This document shows, piece after piece, positions 21,700-33,081 of a stretch of 49,661 nucleotides of DNA. Origin of the DNA: Gnetum montanum (Eukaryota; Streptophyta; Gnetopsida; Gnetales; Gnetaceae); the NCBI GenBank assembly GCA_015680685.1, contig MNCI01007961.1:546851-596511 (forward strand), written 5' to 3'. A program made the position numbers and the translations under genes. Each line of letters opens with the position of its first letter. Positions within the stretch are counted from its first letter, which is position 1. The notes under the pieces were generated by a model. That model was not told the origin of the DNA, searched no databases, and saw nothing but the letters and a program-made list of their open reading frames with translations.

Positions 21700-22630
21700 T
21701 GATGAGTTTCAGTTTTTCACATTGACTGGGCCCCATCAACATAGTCTATTGCATCAATGAGGCCCCATTGACTAGGCCTCATCAACAAGGTCTTGTCGAC
21801 ATAGTCAATTGTGTGAACATGGCCTCGTTGACACAAGGGTCTATAAATACGAGCCACTAGCCACATTTATGGTAATGAATTCTCATAGTAGTAGTAGAGC
21901 TCTTGTAGTTTGTCTATTCAAAAGTTAAAATATTTTTCTTGAGTGCCCGTAGCAGGAGTTATTGAGTGTATGGATCTTTATTCGAGCATTGTTGTACTTG
22001 AGCACGATAGTGTGTGCAGCAATAAAGATGAGCTTTTGAATGAATCTTGCAACATTATGAATAGATTAAATATTTCATTTATGAATTTAATGTTTTCAAT
22101 TACTTATTCAATATTTTCTAGTAATTAAGCTAATTAAGATAATTGAGCAAGATAAGCTAGATAGATTAAATACATAAGTATGACTACTTCGAGCGTAACA
22201 TGCATTTACTTGGTAATCTAAGAAATGGTATTACTTAGTACACCCAGTAATGTAGTGCTTGGTAACCTAGCAGTGTATACATGGGTTCAAGATGTGTACA
22301 GAAAGTGGGATCGGATACTTATGTTAGGATTAGCTAGAGGCTAGTAGGTTAGTTACATTGAATTATCCATTAAATTACCTTGTCTTTATCTCTATTCAAG
22401 CACTAAGACTATAAAACATAAAAGTATAAAAATCATACACTTCAATTATAGTTAACCATACCATGTGTTTCACAAGTGTAATTGGGAAGACAGTGAATGC
22501 CCTGAGGGTAAGGTTCACTACATACAAGATTAGTGCACTGGAAACTATAAAGTCTACGGAATTTGATGGAATCACACGTGAATGCTCTGTGATTCATATG
22601 ATTGGATGTACGGATACTTTCCACTCATCA
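21700..22630 (+). repeat. 3' LTR of element C
   Basis: A 931-bp LTR, TGATGAGTTTC to CCACTCATCA. U3 carries TTGAC, GGCC and GTCGAC motifs; the TATAAATA box is at 21842-21849; the AATAAAGATGAG poly(A) signal is near 22020. R-U5 matches the B LTRs, while the U3 does not. E's LTR (932 bp) is the closest relative. Confidence 0.88.
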
Positions 22631-24984
22631 ACTTTAGATCCCAAGGGCCTTTGTGAAAAATAGGATTCAAGGTGCTCTAGATGGTATGGTAGATCACCTA
22701 GGAACTTAGATAGTGTAAATGAGGGTAATGAAAAATTAAAATAAGGCAGATTTGATATGAAAATAATGCATAGAATAAAGAAATGTATACTAACTTTCAT
22801 AACAAACATAACTTCAAACTTTATTATGAAAATAAAGGGGGTCCAAAAATGTGTACAAGGGATGCTTGAGAATGTAAGGGGAGTTCACTTTGATGGGTGC
22901 TTGGAATTTGTTGAAGTAGCCTTGGAAACCATGGCTAAGTCCACGATCTGAATGCTCCATAACTCTTGAAAATGTAAAACCTTTCTGCAATCCTCACTAG
23001 ATCTATAGCATTGGTGGTGCAAGGTATGAGATGTGTGGGGGTTTTAAGTTGCAAACAAGAGCCACATTGGAAGTCATAATGCCTTGGTTACTTAGTGTTG
23101 CTACAAAACCACACACAATCTTAGGGGGGTAAAAGGAGTTACAATGGCTATGGGTTCCACACTAAATTTTTTCAAAAGCTTTATGCTTGCAAGGGATTCT
23201 CAAAGCTATGGTATTAAAAAATGGTGAAACCCTTTCCTAGCACACAAGCTTGGGTTATATAGGTCTTATAACCATGAATTTTGCTAAAAATCTTATGCCT
23301 AATTGTTAACAAATTGATGTTATGTGTAAGGTGTTGTAGGTGTGTATGTATGATAAGTTTTAATACCCCCAAGGTACCAAAATCATTCTAATTATTAAAA
23401 ATAGTAAATGAGAATTTTACCCATTCTAGGTCTTCCAATAGTAATGCTAGGCCTATAGAAACCACACTGGGGGTATGACACCCACGCTAGGGGTATAACA
23501 CCCACACTGGGGGTACAACATTCATGTTGGGGGTGCAACACCCATGTTGGGATTACAACACCCATACTAAGGATACAACATCCATGCTAAAGTTGTAGAA
23601 CCATTGCTGAGACTGGAATAATGCTGAAGTGTCAGGCCATGCTGGAGCATCGTTGGGAGGAAGGTGCAATGTTGGGGATATTGTAGCAACACTGGGGTGT
23701 AAGAGTTATACCCCCCAACACTGAGCATTGGTGATGTTACACCCCTCCTATAGGTGTTTCCAGCATAGTAAATGTTATACCCTCCACAAAACCCATCAAA
23801 ATGTTAATTTNCATGTTTCACCACCATGATACATTATTTACATAGGGTTTTCATTCAATTTGATTCTTTGATTATCTCATGATATTTTGATTTATTGGTC
23901 TACCCTTGCTATCTATTTGTGTATTCACCTTTAGGCTTCATCTTGCAAGCATAACTCCAAGAGAACAAGAAAACTGACCAAAGAAAACATGTTGGTATAA
24001 AGTAATGCATAGGGCTACATGAGACAACTAGCAAACTAGACCACAATAGGTCACCATTGTTATAGCATGGGGAAATCTATGTGATGTGCATCAAATTTAC
24101 AAAGTTTTATAGTTTGTTCATTATGCCAAGCATGAAGAAGAAGATAGGCTCACTTGTTGTAGATCATCAAAGTTATCAACATTAGTCATTCATTGCAATC
24201 TGTCAACAATGGTGAACAACACTACAAGCAAACATGTAAGTGTGAAACTTAATTCGGGCTATGTGATAGCTTTAATGTTGCATAACAAGGGCTTGATGAT
24301 ATCATGGGCAAGTATAAGTTCTGGCAAAGAACTTGATTTCAAGTGCTTTCTCCTAACCATTGTGGTCTAGATGGGAATTTCAACTAAGGGACCCTCTATG
24401 ATGTTTCTAACTTCAAGGTCAATGGTCATCAAGCTACTTCAGGGTGTCATAGTTACATGGTGGAATGGTTTAAGGTTTAAGGTTTGGGTATGTAAGGTTA
24501 ATTTGGTCTAAGAACATCGCAAGGGGGGTTTATTTAGGCTTTAAGGCTAGTCAAGTTTGCTACCTCATCTTCCTAGCTTCATCCTACATGATAACATAAG
24601 CACATCAAGTGGCACATGTGTAATAAAGTTATTAAATAATGTCAAATTAGTGTAAAAATACATTAATAATAATGCTTATATGAACCAAAACACATTAACT
24701 GAAAGGCCAAACAAGGTTCAAACATGATCAACAAACGTTGTAATAGGTGGGTTAGGATAAATAGGGTGCGATATAAGGGCCAAATGATGTAGGATAGGGT
24801 CAAACAAAGGGCAACTGATGGTCAAAACATATAAAATGGTGTCAAATAAGACTATGCTAATGTTAAATGATGTCAATTAATGTAAAATCAAGTCAACCAA
24901 GGTCCAAGCAAGGCAGAATATTGTCAAACAAGGATAAATGATATAAGCCATGATCATATTTTGCCATTTTTAGGCCTTGGCAGG
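22631..24984. other. No gene recognised; AT-rich DNA with repeats
   Basis: Between C's 3' LTR and the CHX pseudogene. It contains the 20-bp tandem array and, from about 24650 to 24950, a loose series of GTCAAA/GGTCAAACAA motifs. The short ORFs here have no recognisable similarity or composition. One N lies at 23811. Confidence 0.5.
23461..23600 (+). repeat. 20-bp tandem repeat array
   Basis: Seven units of exactly 20 bp. The clearest are CCCACACTGGGGGTACAACA and CCCATGTTGGGATTACAACA; units decay toward the right, with traces to about 23740. The units are head-to-tail with no spacers, so this is a minisatellite. Confidence 0.9.
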
Positions 24985-25830
24985 CTATGATGGTGGTAGT
25001 ATTAGGCCTTGGCAGACCATATGCATAATATAGAGTCTCAAGGGCTTCTTTCTTGTTCCTCTAGAAGCTTCAATGAGGTTGATCGTGGCGGGAATATTTC
25101 CCATGTCATGTATACAAGCTAAAAGTCTAAGCTCATCATCTATTGTATCTCTTTGAATTTTTCTGTGCTTATATGGCAAAGTTTTTGTGGTTGGTTCGTA
25201 GATGGACATGACAATAGGGGTGGTGATAAATGTCATGGATAAGGCCATAAGAACAAGTATAGCAAAAACATTCATCATTTAAAACCTTTCTCCGTGTCTT
25301 CCAATGTTGAGCACAATCAACTCTACAAGCCCTTTGGTATTTATGAGAAATGTCAAAGTTAAAGCCTCTTTGCAAGGCACCATATGAAAAATTGCCGTGA
25401 AAAATGTTCCAAGAATCTTACCTGCACACGCAACTACAATAACCAGAACCAAAAGAGCCCATGAAGTTGCCCTTTGAATTGTGGCCACGTTCGTTTGCAA
25501 CCCACTAACGGCAAAATACAGAGGTAGCATCAAACAAGAAATAAAATAGTCAATCTTCTTGATCAGCATCTCTGCAAAGGATCCTTCCGTGGGCATTAAA
25601 AGACCCGCCACGAAAGCACCAAATATGGCATGGATTCCGATGAAATCAGTCACAAACCCAGCAGCCAATGTAACATAGATATAGAATTCATTCACTGCTT
25701 CTCCTTCTGGAGTGCTGATGTCAATTAATAATTCATTCCAGGTTTCACGGTTATCAACGTCATCACCACAAAAGCAATCCCACAAAGCAAAACGGGGCCA
25801 CCAACGGATTCGCACTACCATTGCAACGTT
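24985..25830 (-). pseudogene. Cation/H+ exchanger (CHX, CPA2 antiporter) fragment
   Basis: Intact plant CHX proteins are about 800-residue membrane antiporters exchanging K+ or Na+ for protons. This fragment covers the later part of the Na+/H+ exchanger domain: LCGIAFVVMT, a frameshift, then STPEGEAVNEFYIYVTLAAG, GIHAIFGAFVAGLLMP, LPLYFAVSGLQTNVATI, FLINTKGLVELIVLNIG. A second frameshift near 25290 is followed by RKVLNDECFAILVLMAL, FITTPIVMSIYEP and the start of the cytosolic region (LRLLACIHDMGNIP, LRLYIMHMV). It ends abruptly by divergence at about 24995, so most of the C-terminal domain and the whole N-terminal half are missing. The frameshifts and truncation make it a pseudogene. It is the only host-type coding sequence in the window. 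Confidence 0.85.
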
Positions 25831-26353
25831 GTGGCTTGGCAGCTTTAAACCGAAATCGTAAATCAAAACTTTCTAACCGGGACACATTTACATTTATATA
25901 TATATATATATATATCATATGAAAACTCTCACCCAAGGTAAAGACATATTTTAAATTTGCTTGGTTTGCTTTGCATGGAAGATGACTGTGCACAAGGCAG
26001 CACGGCCACAGGCCGACCTGCACAGCTTGCATGCCCCATGTTGGGATGTTCCCCCATTTTATTATTATTATTAATTTTAAGCCCAAAAATATAACAATTG
26101 GCATTAGTTGGTTCCCATCGCACGGTAAAATTTGCAGACGGTGATCCATGACACCTGTAGGATGTTTCATTTCCATGTTCCATAACATATTCTTCCTTGA
26201 TGCTAGGCTTTGAATGGCATCTAAGAAAAATGAAATGAAAACCACAAAATTGTTATAACCATATGCCCAAGGCTACCGCAATATAATACATGATATAATA
26301 CATGAGCTGGTTTAGTTTTTGTCTGTTAGCATTGCAACCAGCAAAAGGAAAGA
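25831..26353. other. Flank or possible intron of the CHX remnant; no gene
   Basis: Upstream of the CHX fragment in its reading direction. A reading frame is open over part of it but shows no CHX-like residues. It could be intron or unrelated sequence. It contains the TA microsatellite and is continuous, apart from element B, with 38212 onward. Confidence 0.4.
25895..25915. repeat. (TA)n microsatellite
   Basis: About ten uninterrupted TA units. Confidence 0.95.
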
Positions 26354-26358
26354 CAGAT
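26354..26358. repeat. Target site duplication of element B, left copy
   Basis: CAGAT directly before the TGATGAGA start of the 5' LTR. The identical CAGAT follows the CTCATCA end of the 3' LTR at 38207-38211. A 5-bp duplication is standard for Ty3/gypsy integration. Confidence 0.85.
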
Positions 26359-26910
26359 TGATGAGAGTAGTTACTCTGGTAGTTATTCTAATTATTAGAG
26401 TGGTTACTTTAGTGGTTACTTTAGCAGTTACTCTAATTATTAGAGTTGTTACTCTAGCCGTTACTCTAGTAGTTCCTTTAATTATTAGAGTGGTTACTCT
26501 AGCAGTTACTTTAGCAGTTATTCTAATTATTAGAGTGGTTACTCTAGCAGTTACTTTAGCAGTTATTCTAATTCTTAGAGCGTTTACTCTCATTATTAGA
26601 GTAGTTGCTCCCAATCCTATAAATATTGTACCCAAGTGCACAATTGAAAAAAAAGTCTTTCAGGAGTCAAGAAGGAGAAGTCTTTCAAGAGTCAAGAAGT
26701 GAAACTTTTGTAGTTTGTTTGAAGGTTAAAGTATTTTCTAAGTGCCTACAGTAGGAGGTTTAAGTGTGGACAAATTTTTATTTGAGCATTGTGTACTGGA
26801 GCACACCTTGTGTACGGCAATAAAGACGAGCTCTTCGATTCATCTTTGCAGATTTTGAGATTTGTTTTCTTATGCATTTATTTTATTTTATTTTCTTATG
26901 CTAATAACAT
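26359..26910 (+). repeat. 5' LTR of element B, 3' truncated
   Basis: Starts TGATGAGAGTAGTTAC. A repeat array fills U3, with the TATAAATA box at 26618-26625 and AATAAAGACGAG near 26818. After TTATTTTATTTTATTTTC it diverges from the 3' LTR, so about 480 bp of U5 and the PBS are missing. Confidence 0.82.
26367..26606 (+). repeat. U3 tandem array with CTAATTATTAGAG units
   Basis: Six copies of a near-palindromic ACTCTAATTATTAGAGT core, separated by GTTACTCTAGCAGTTAC-like segments. The 3' LTR has only three such cores (37315-37430). The AATTATT centre and repeats resemble clustered regulatory sites; their function is unknown. Overlapping ORFs reading VTLVVTLAVTL on plus, and their mirror on minus, are by-products of the repeat. 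Confidence 0.85.
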
Positions 26911-26916
26911 ACAAGT

Positions 26917-29237
26917 ATGTCTCATTCTTCGTATGAAAGTGCCTCACCGCCTAGGTCTAAAATTGGAAACAATTGCAGCATAATACACATGACGTTGATC
27001 CGCCAGTCCCTCAACAAGTTCGAGTGGTATATATTCATCCCGATGAGTATATAACAGACTTCACCTTTATCCTCTATCAAGATGAACAACTACATTAACG
27101 AGACTTAGAGGGTAACATAGTGTTACCTCTCGATCGTTCAGTCCCAAGCATGCTTCTTCATACCCTCACACGAATTGGCATGCCACACTTACATACAAAA
27201 TACGTTGTGCAAGACCATGGCTTGAGAGAATACCGTCCCACAGAGGCAAAACGTCAAAGAGACTTGCAATAAGAGAGACATCATAAGTCTTTGAAGGATA
27301 AGTGGTCGTAGGATGTTCCACATGTCTTAAGCGAAAATGAGGGTGGTGAACTTGCCTCAGATAGTTGGCCACACAATGATGTTCCTCCCCTTGACTTTGG
27401 CCAAGGGGTTGTGTATCAGAACCTTCATTCCACTATTCATAACCCAGGTTCTGATACCCATGGGAAAAAAGGGTTTGAAAAAGGGATACAGACACATGAT
27501 AAGGATGGATATTCTAATAGCAATCGCAATCGAGGTTGAGACCACCGAAGAGAAGGTAGCATGCACTATCATGATGATGGTTCTCCTCCTTCTTCACCTT
27601 CATCATCTCCTTTAGTATTCAGATGCAGTCATAAAGAAAAAGATCATGGGGATAAAGGTAGGCAATGTAGAAGTTATAGACAAAGCAACCAAGATAGGGG
27701 ACAACGTCACTCTAGAGAGCCATGACATAGAAGAAGGGAGAGTAGGGAACAACGTAGGCGTCATAGACTCTATGGACGAGATGATCACGATGAACCCCTA
27801 CTCACTACTCGAAGTATATTAGACATAATTGAGGCTGTTAGAATTCCAACAAGGCACCAAAAAGATAGTAGGATCAAGATATTAGATATGAACAATATCC
27901 CACTATTTGAAGGGTGATACGATGTTAATCCTCAAAATCACTTACAAGCATTCCATGATGCGTGTGCCTTACAAAATATATAGAATAAATGGCAAAAACT
28001 TAAGTTGTTTCCACGAACACTAGTTAAAGAAGCAGAAAGCTGGTATTGGTCTTTAGAACTGGAATCCATTTGTAGGTGGAGCACTATGTTAGAACTATTT
28101 AATGACAAGTACTAAACATACTCCTGAGTGTCTATCTTGCGAAAGAAAATCCAAGGCTAGAAACAAGGAGGACATGAACCCTTGGATGCTACCATGGGCC
28201 AATATTATGCACTGTTACACCATTTTCCTAGCCATGGTTATTCACAAAGGAATCAACTGCACCATCTCGTGGATGGGCTTAGGCATGAAATGAGAAGAAC
28301 CCTTGGGAGTTATGCCCAAGGACGACTATTTGATCTTAGGCCCCATCAAATTCAAAGACTATTGGAGCAAGTTGCTAAGGAAGAAGGTGAGCTATGGAAG
28401 AGAGAAAGTATGGAAGAGTATAACTAAGATCCTTCCATCTGAAAAGGGGGAGTAAGATTTTGTAAGGATGAAGAAGAGTCACCACTCGAAGAGATGGTGA
28501 ATAGGAAAACTTTACCTATCAAAAAGTTGACATCAGAGGTATCAAAAAAGGTAGACCAAATGTGGGATTCCCTAGATACTAGATTTCTATCTATTCTTAA
28601 AATAGTAAAGGAGTTTAGAGAGCAAGGTAGTGATCACGGAAAAAGAAAAAAATGAGAAGCTGAACATGCACATAGCAAGGGTAAGGGTAAATTTGCCACC
28701 ATTGAAGAGGTTGTGGGGTTGGAAATAGACAATGATGGTGGATGTGAAATATGTAATTATGACCATTTTAAGGGATGTTGCCCTGTCATCTCACATCTGC
28801 AAGAGTCTGGGGTGTATGCACTCAACCCACGATTGAACAAACAACAAGCACCCTGAAGGTTACCTTACCCCCAAGGTAACCCAAGACAATTTCATGAACC
28901 CTTAACATATTATCTAAGTGGAACTCCACAACAACCAATTGAGAAATATCAATAGTGACAGCACCCACAATCATGGAGAATGCCACCACCAAGGCAACAA
29001 TATCCTTACTGGCAACCTGACCCATATGGATATTACGTGCAACAGCCAATCTCCCCACATGACTCTACTGGTCACGTCACTTCTCAACCTCATTGCCAAG
29101 CCCGCGAGTATTATGAAACTTCCTTCTCTAGGGATGATATTCCGCAAGCATATCATCCTTCTCATCCAGCTGCATCTCTTCCACCAATAGCTCCACTACC
29201 ACCTACTCTAGCTGTGCAAGGCAAAATCCCTACCTAG
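26917..29237 (+). pseudogene. gag: gag of element B, decayed
   Basis: Start ATG at 26917 (MSHSSYES), then a frameshift into a segment RVVYIHPDEYITDFTFILYQ that E's gag shares. A basic, Ser-rich and His-rich region follows, then the gag core from about 27800: MNNIPLFEG, HLQAFHDACALQNI, WQKLKLFPRTL, LELFNDKY, HEPLDATMGQYYALLHHFPS, HHLVDGLRHEMRRTLGSYA. A zinc-knuckle-like CEICNYDHFKGCC (about 28747) fits C-x2-C-x3-H-x4-C. The tail is Pro/Tyr/His-rich (PPPRQQYPYWQPDPYGYYVQ) and ends VQGKIPT, stop. About 770 codons, with several stops. Confidence 0.82.
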
Positions 29238-29410
29238 CTGTAGCAACGTAATGCCACAAGGGCTATTAACTCCAACCTACTATTGGTTCCAATAACCACA
29301 TGAAGAAAAGGCCTTTTTTTAGAACCAATAGACCAACCAAGCCCTTGCAATCACAAGCGGCTGATTCCTTAGATGCCCCAAGATCCATCAAAACTTTGGA
29401 GCCCCCTTCA

Positions 29411-30320
29411 ATCCAATCACCACACTCAATGTATACGGTCATGCTAACACATGCCTTTATTAATTAGATCAAAGCTGGCCACCTTCCTAGAAAATTCTCT
29501 AATCCTAGGAGTCCTCTGATATACTTACAAATTGCTAGAAATGTGTTGTGCAAGGCTCTTTTGGATTCAAGTTCTAATGTCAACTTGATTTCTCAAGAAA
29601 TGTACAAGGCCTAGAACCTGCCTCCATTGAAAAAGAGCAACATCCATCTAGAGTTGGTTGACCAATCCATCACTATCCCATTGGGACTAGTTGAAGACAT
29701 TGTTACCACTATTTATGGGTGATCATACCCAATTGAATTCCTAGTGATTCAGGTAAACAATGATAAGGGGGACTTCCCAATCATAATGGGAAGAGCATGG
29801 CTAAGTACCATCGATGCACACCTAGGAATCTACGATCTTTCCCTAGAAATATCAAAGGAAAATACATTTGAAAAGATCAAGAAGAAGAAAGTTCTGTGCA
29901 CAACATACAATGACATAGGGTGTAATTGCATGTAGAGGTTATGGTTTGTGCAAAGTTTAACATTGCCTACATGAAATCAATATGCACAAGTGATCAACAT
30001 ACAAATATGCCTGTATGCAGCAGCCACACAATAGGAAGGCACCTAGTGGCTAACAGCTAATCAAGAAAGTAGTTCACTCATATGCATGGAACCAACTGAG
30101 GGTTTGACTTGTGCTTACATTGATAGCATAGATGCATTAGAGCAAGTCCACCGCCAACTTCTAAGTCTTAACCTTGAAAATGTCAACTGGGGAAAGTTGG
30201 AAATCCCTGAGAAATTTAAGCAAGAGCCCCTTGAGTTGAAACCATTGCCCACGAGTATGGAATACATGTTCCTTAAAAACAAAAAATCGGTAATTATCAA
30301 TGCTAAGCTTGCTCCTTAAT
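29411..30320 (+). pseudogene. pol: Protease and linker of element B pol
   Basis: An aspartic protease domain that would cleave the Gag-Pol polyprotein. LLDSSSNVNLIS stands where DSG or DTG is expected, so the catalytic motif is altered to DSS. PIIMGRAWLSTIDAHLGI is the family's conserved flap-to-end segment (about 29770-29830). A linker follows with MEPTEGLTCAYIDSIDALEQ and IPEKFKQEPLELKPLPTSMEYMF, the latter typical of sequence just before gypsy RT. Stops interrupt the frame, including one within YKA-stop-NLPP. Confidence 0.78.
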
Positions 30321-30429
30321 AGAAAAAAAACTATTGAAGGTAATTAATAGATGGTCAAAATTCTTTGCTTAGTCATATCCCAAATTAACTGGAATAGATC
30401 CTATGATATGCCAACATAGGATTTACATT

Positions 30430-31710
30430 GATCCCTCCATGAAGCCTTGAAGATAATCGTAGAGGCGCTTGAACCCAAAGTTGAAGCAAGTAGTCAAGGA
30501 AGAAATCGAATAGCTTCTCAAGGCTGGGTTCATATATCCCATTGCTGATAGCAAATGGGTTAGCTCCTTAGTTATTGTGCTTAAAAAAGGAGGCAAATGG
30601 AGGATGTGCATAGATTTCAGGCTACTGAATATGGCAACATTCAAAGATCACTTTCCATTGTCATTTGTTGACCAAGTCTTAGACACCATCATAAGGCATT
30701 GCTGCCATAGTTTTCTAGATGGATATAGTGAATATAATCAAATACAAATAGCCCCAAAAGATCAAGCCAAGACTACATTCACTAGTCCTTGGGGAATGTT
30801 TGCATACAAACAGATGCTGTTTGGCTTGTGCAATGCCCCTACAACATTTTAATGACTAGTTCTAAGCATCTTCCAATAGCAGATAGGAAATGGTATAGAA
30901 GTCTTTATCGACGATTTCCCCACCTATGGAGCAAACTTTGACCAAGCCTTGGACCGGTCAGAACAAGTGTTAAAAAGATGTGTAGAAACCAATTTGAAGC
31001 TCAACTGGCAGAAATGCCATTTGATGGCCCAAGAAGGCGTAGTAATAGGGCATAAAATCTCACACATAGGGATAGAGGTAGACCTCGAGAAAATCAAAGT
31101 TATCCAAGGAATTACCCATCAACCAGAAACTATCAAAGATATTCGATCATTCCTTAGACATACTAGCTACTATAGGAGATTTATTGAGAAGTTTTTAAAG
31201 GTTACCAAATCATTGGTGGAATTAACAAAAAAGTACGTGCCTTTCAAATGGACCAAGGAATGCAAATTAGCTTTTGAAACTCTGAAATAGAAGCTAGCAG
31301 AAACACCCATTCTACAAGCTCCTGACTGGTCCAAACCATTCCATATCATGACTGACACATCCAACTATGCCTTAGGAGCTGTACTTACATAGTTAGATGA
31401 CCAGAAGCATCCTTATTACATCCACTGTGCAAGTACAAGTATTGCTGGTGCAAAACTTAACTACACTACCATGGAGAAAGAATTAATGGCTATAGTGTTT
31501 ACACTAGAAAAGTTTAGATATTGTGTATTGGGATATAAAGTATACATACATACAAATCATAGTGCAATAGGTTCCTCATGAATAAGCTAATGGTAAGCTC
31601 TCATATCATACGATGGCTTGTAATCTTATAAGAGTTTGATCTTATGATGATCGATCGTAAAGGCATCGAGAACGTAGTTGCTAATCATTTATCTTGATTG
31701 CGATGGGACA
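30430..31710 (+). pseudogene. pol: Reverse transcriptase and RNase H of element B
   Basis: The DNA-synthesising core of the element. RT motifs in order: KEEIE, LLKAGFIYPIADSKWVS, LKKGGKWRMCIDFRLLN, DHFPLSFVDQVLD, FLDGYSEYNQIQIAP (usually GYSGYN), KTTFTSPWGMFAYKQMLFGL, CNAPTTF, then the catalytic VFIDDF (usually FMDDF or YMDD-like). The thumb includes LKLNWQKCHLMAQEGVVIGH and RSFLRHTSYYRRFIEKF. RNase H begins near 31330 with APDWSKPFHIMTDTSNYALG and continues NYTTMEKELMAIVFTLEKF and HTNHSAI. Stops occur at about 30850, 31288 and 31390, so it cannot work. Confidence 0.9.
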
Positions 31711-33076
31711 ACAAAGAGGAAAAGTATCCAATTTTTGATTATTTACTTGATGAATTCATCTTTGTTGGTATAGTGAATAACCAATCACCCATGGAGAAAA
31801 ACTGGTACAGTAGCATTCTTACCTATCTCCTCACCCAAAAAATACCATAAGAGTTAAACCTTAATAAGAAACAATAGTTTCTTCACTGAGCCAAGTACTT
31901 TATGGAAATCAATGGGCAAGTTTACAAAGTGTGTCTCGATGGCTTGGTTCGATGGTGTGTTCCTGATATAGATCAACTGTGAGTTCTCCAAGACACTCAT
32001 AAGGGTCCTTATAGGGATCATTATGTTGGGAGAGGAACAACCATCAAGATCTTGCTTGCAGGATATTATTAGCCTACATTGGTTTGGGATGCCAATCAGT
32101 TCATCCAATCTTGTGAGTGCTGTCAATGTGATGGGGGAATGAATGCTAGAATAGAGGGTCTACAATAATGAATCCAACTATTAAAACCCTTTGACATTTG
32201 GGGAATTGATTTTATGGGGCCAATTACACCAATGTCCAATGGAAAAGCCTATATCATTTTTGCTATTGATTACCTAAGTAAATGGGTAGAAGCAGCAACT
32301 GTTAAGGATTGTACATCATCTACAGTTGTATGATTTGTTCAACAACAAATAATAAATAGGTTTAGTGTGCCTCGTGCACTTATTTTAGAAAATGGTACCC
32401 ACTTCATAGGTGTAACTTTTTGGAAATTAATGCAACACGTAGGGGTTGAGCATAAATTGACTATACCATACCACCCTAAGCAAATGATCAAGAAGAAGTC
32501 ACCAATAGGGAGATTACGAAGATATTGAGAAGAACTATTAGCAAGTTTAGGTGAGACTGGAGCACTAAACTGAACGATGCTCTTTGGGCATACCGCTCCA
32601 CATGGAAACTCCCTATAGGCTACTCTCCCTATGAGTTAGTGTACGGTAAATTAAAAATGCTTATCATTTAAACTAAACTTCATATACTATTCATGGCATG
32701 TGACCTCAACCTTAACCTTGATCTAGCATAGAAATAATGGTTATTAACCCTTAACTTGCTAGATGAAAATAGACTAGCTACCTTATCATCTAACGAGTTG
32801 CACAAGGCATTCAATAAACAACATCATGACCTAAGGATTAGGAAAGTCAAATATCAACTGGGAGATAAGGTTCTCTACTAAAATCTCACACATGTGCCAT
32901 AATGTACTAAATTTCAAACACTGTGGGAAGGAGCTTATATTATTTATGTAGCTTTTCCTTCAGGGCCATGATAATATACAAGCCTAAGAGCCCAGAAAAG
33001 AAACTATTGGTCAATGTACAACAAACCAAACCTTTCAATGAGCTTAGGATAGCCACTACACATGATACCTCTGTTA

Positions 33077-33081
33077 ATGGA
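33077..33081. repeat. Target site duplication of solo LTR3, left copy
   Basis: ATGGA here and at 35377-35381, directly bordering TGTAGCAACC and GTGTTTCA. With the insertion and one copy removed, B aligns with C through this point. Confidence 0.88.

Larger units (their letters stand above)
15618..22630 (+). mobile_element. Element C: 3' part of an Athila-type retrotransposon
   Basis: It keeps integrase, the end of pol, spacer with internal promoter-like block, ORF3, polypurine tract and 3' LTR. Everything upstream of integrase is missing, replaced by the truncated LTR3 and element F. It is the closest relative of E in LTR U3 type and of B in integrase and spacer. ACTTT (22631-22635) is the candidate right target duplication, but the left end is gone. 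Confidence 0.78.

Noticed and set aside
23461-23740. Possible CRISPR-like array
   Set aside because: Units are contiguous 20-bp repeats without spacers, in a plant nuclear context.
25831-26245. N-terminal extension of CHX in the open minus-strand frame
   Set aside because: Residues do not resemble CHX membrane segments; the frame contains the TA microsatellite translated as YIYIYI.
26312-26702. Overlapping ORFs on both strands with repeated VTLAVTL and RVTTLIIRITAKVT residues
   Set aside because: They are translations of the U3 tandem array of element B; the 3' LTR has the same pattern with fewer units. No coding evidence.
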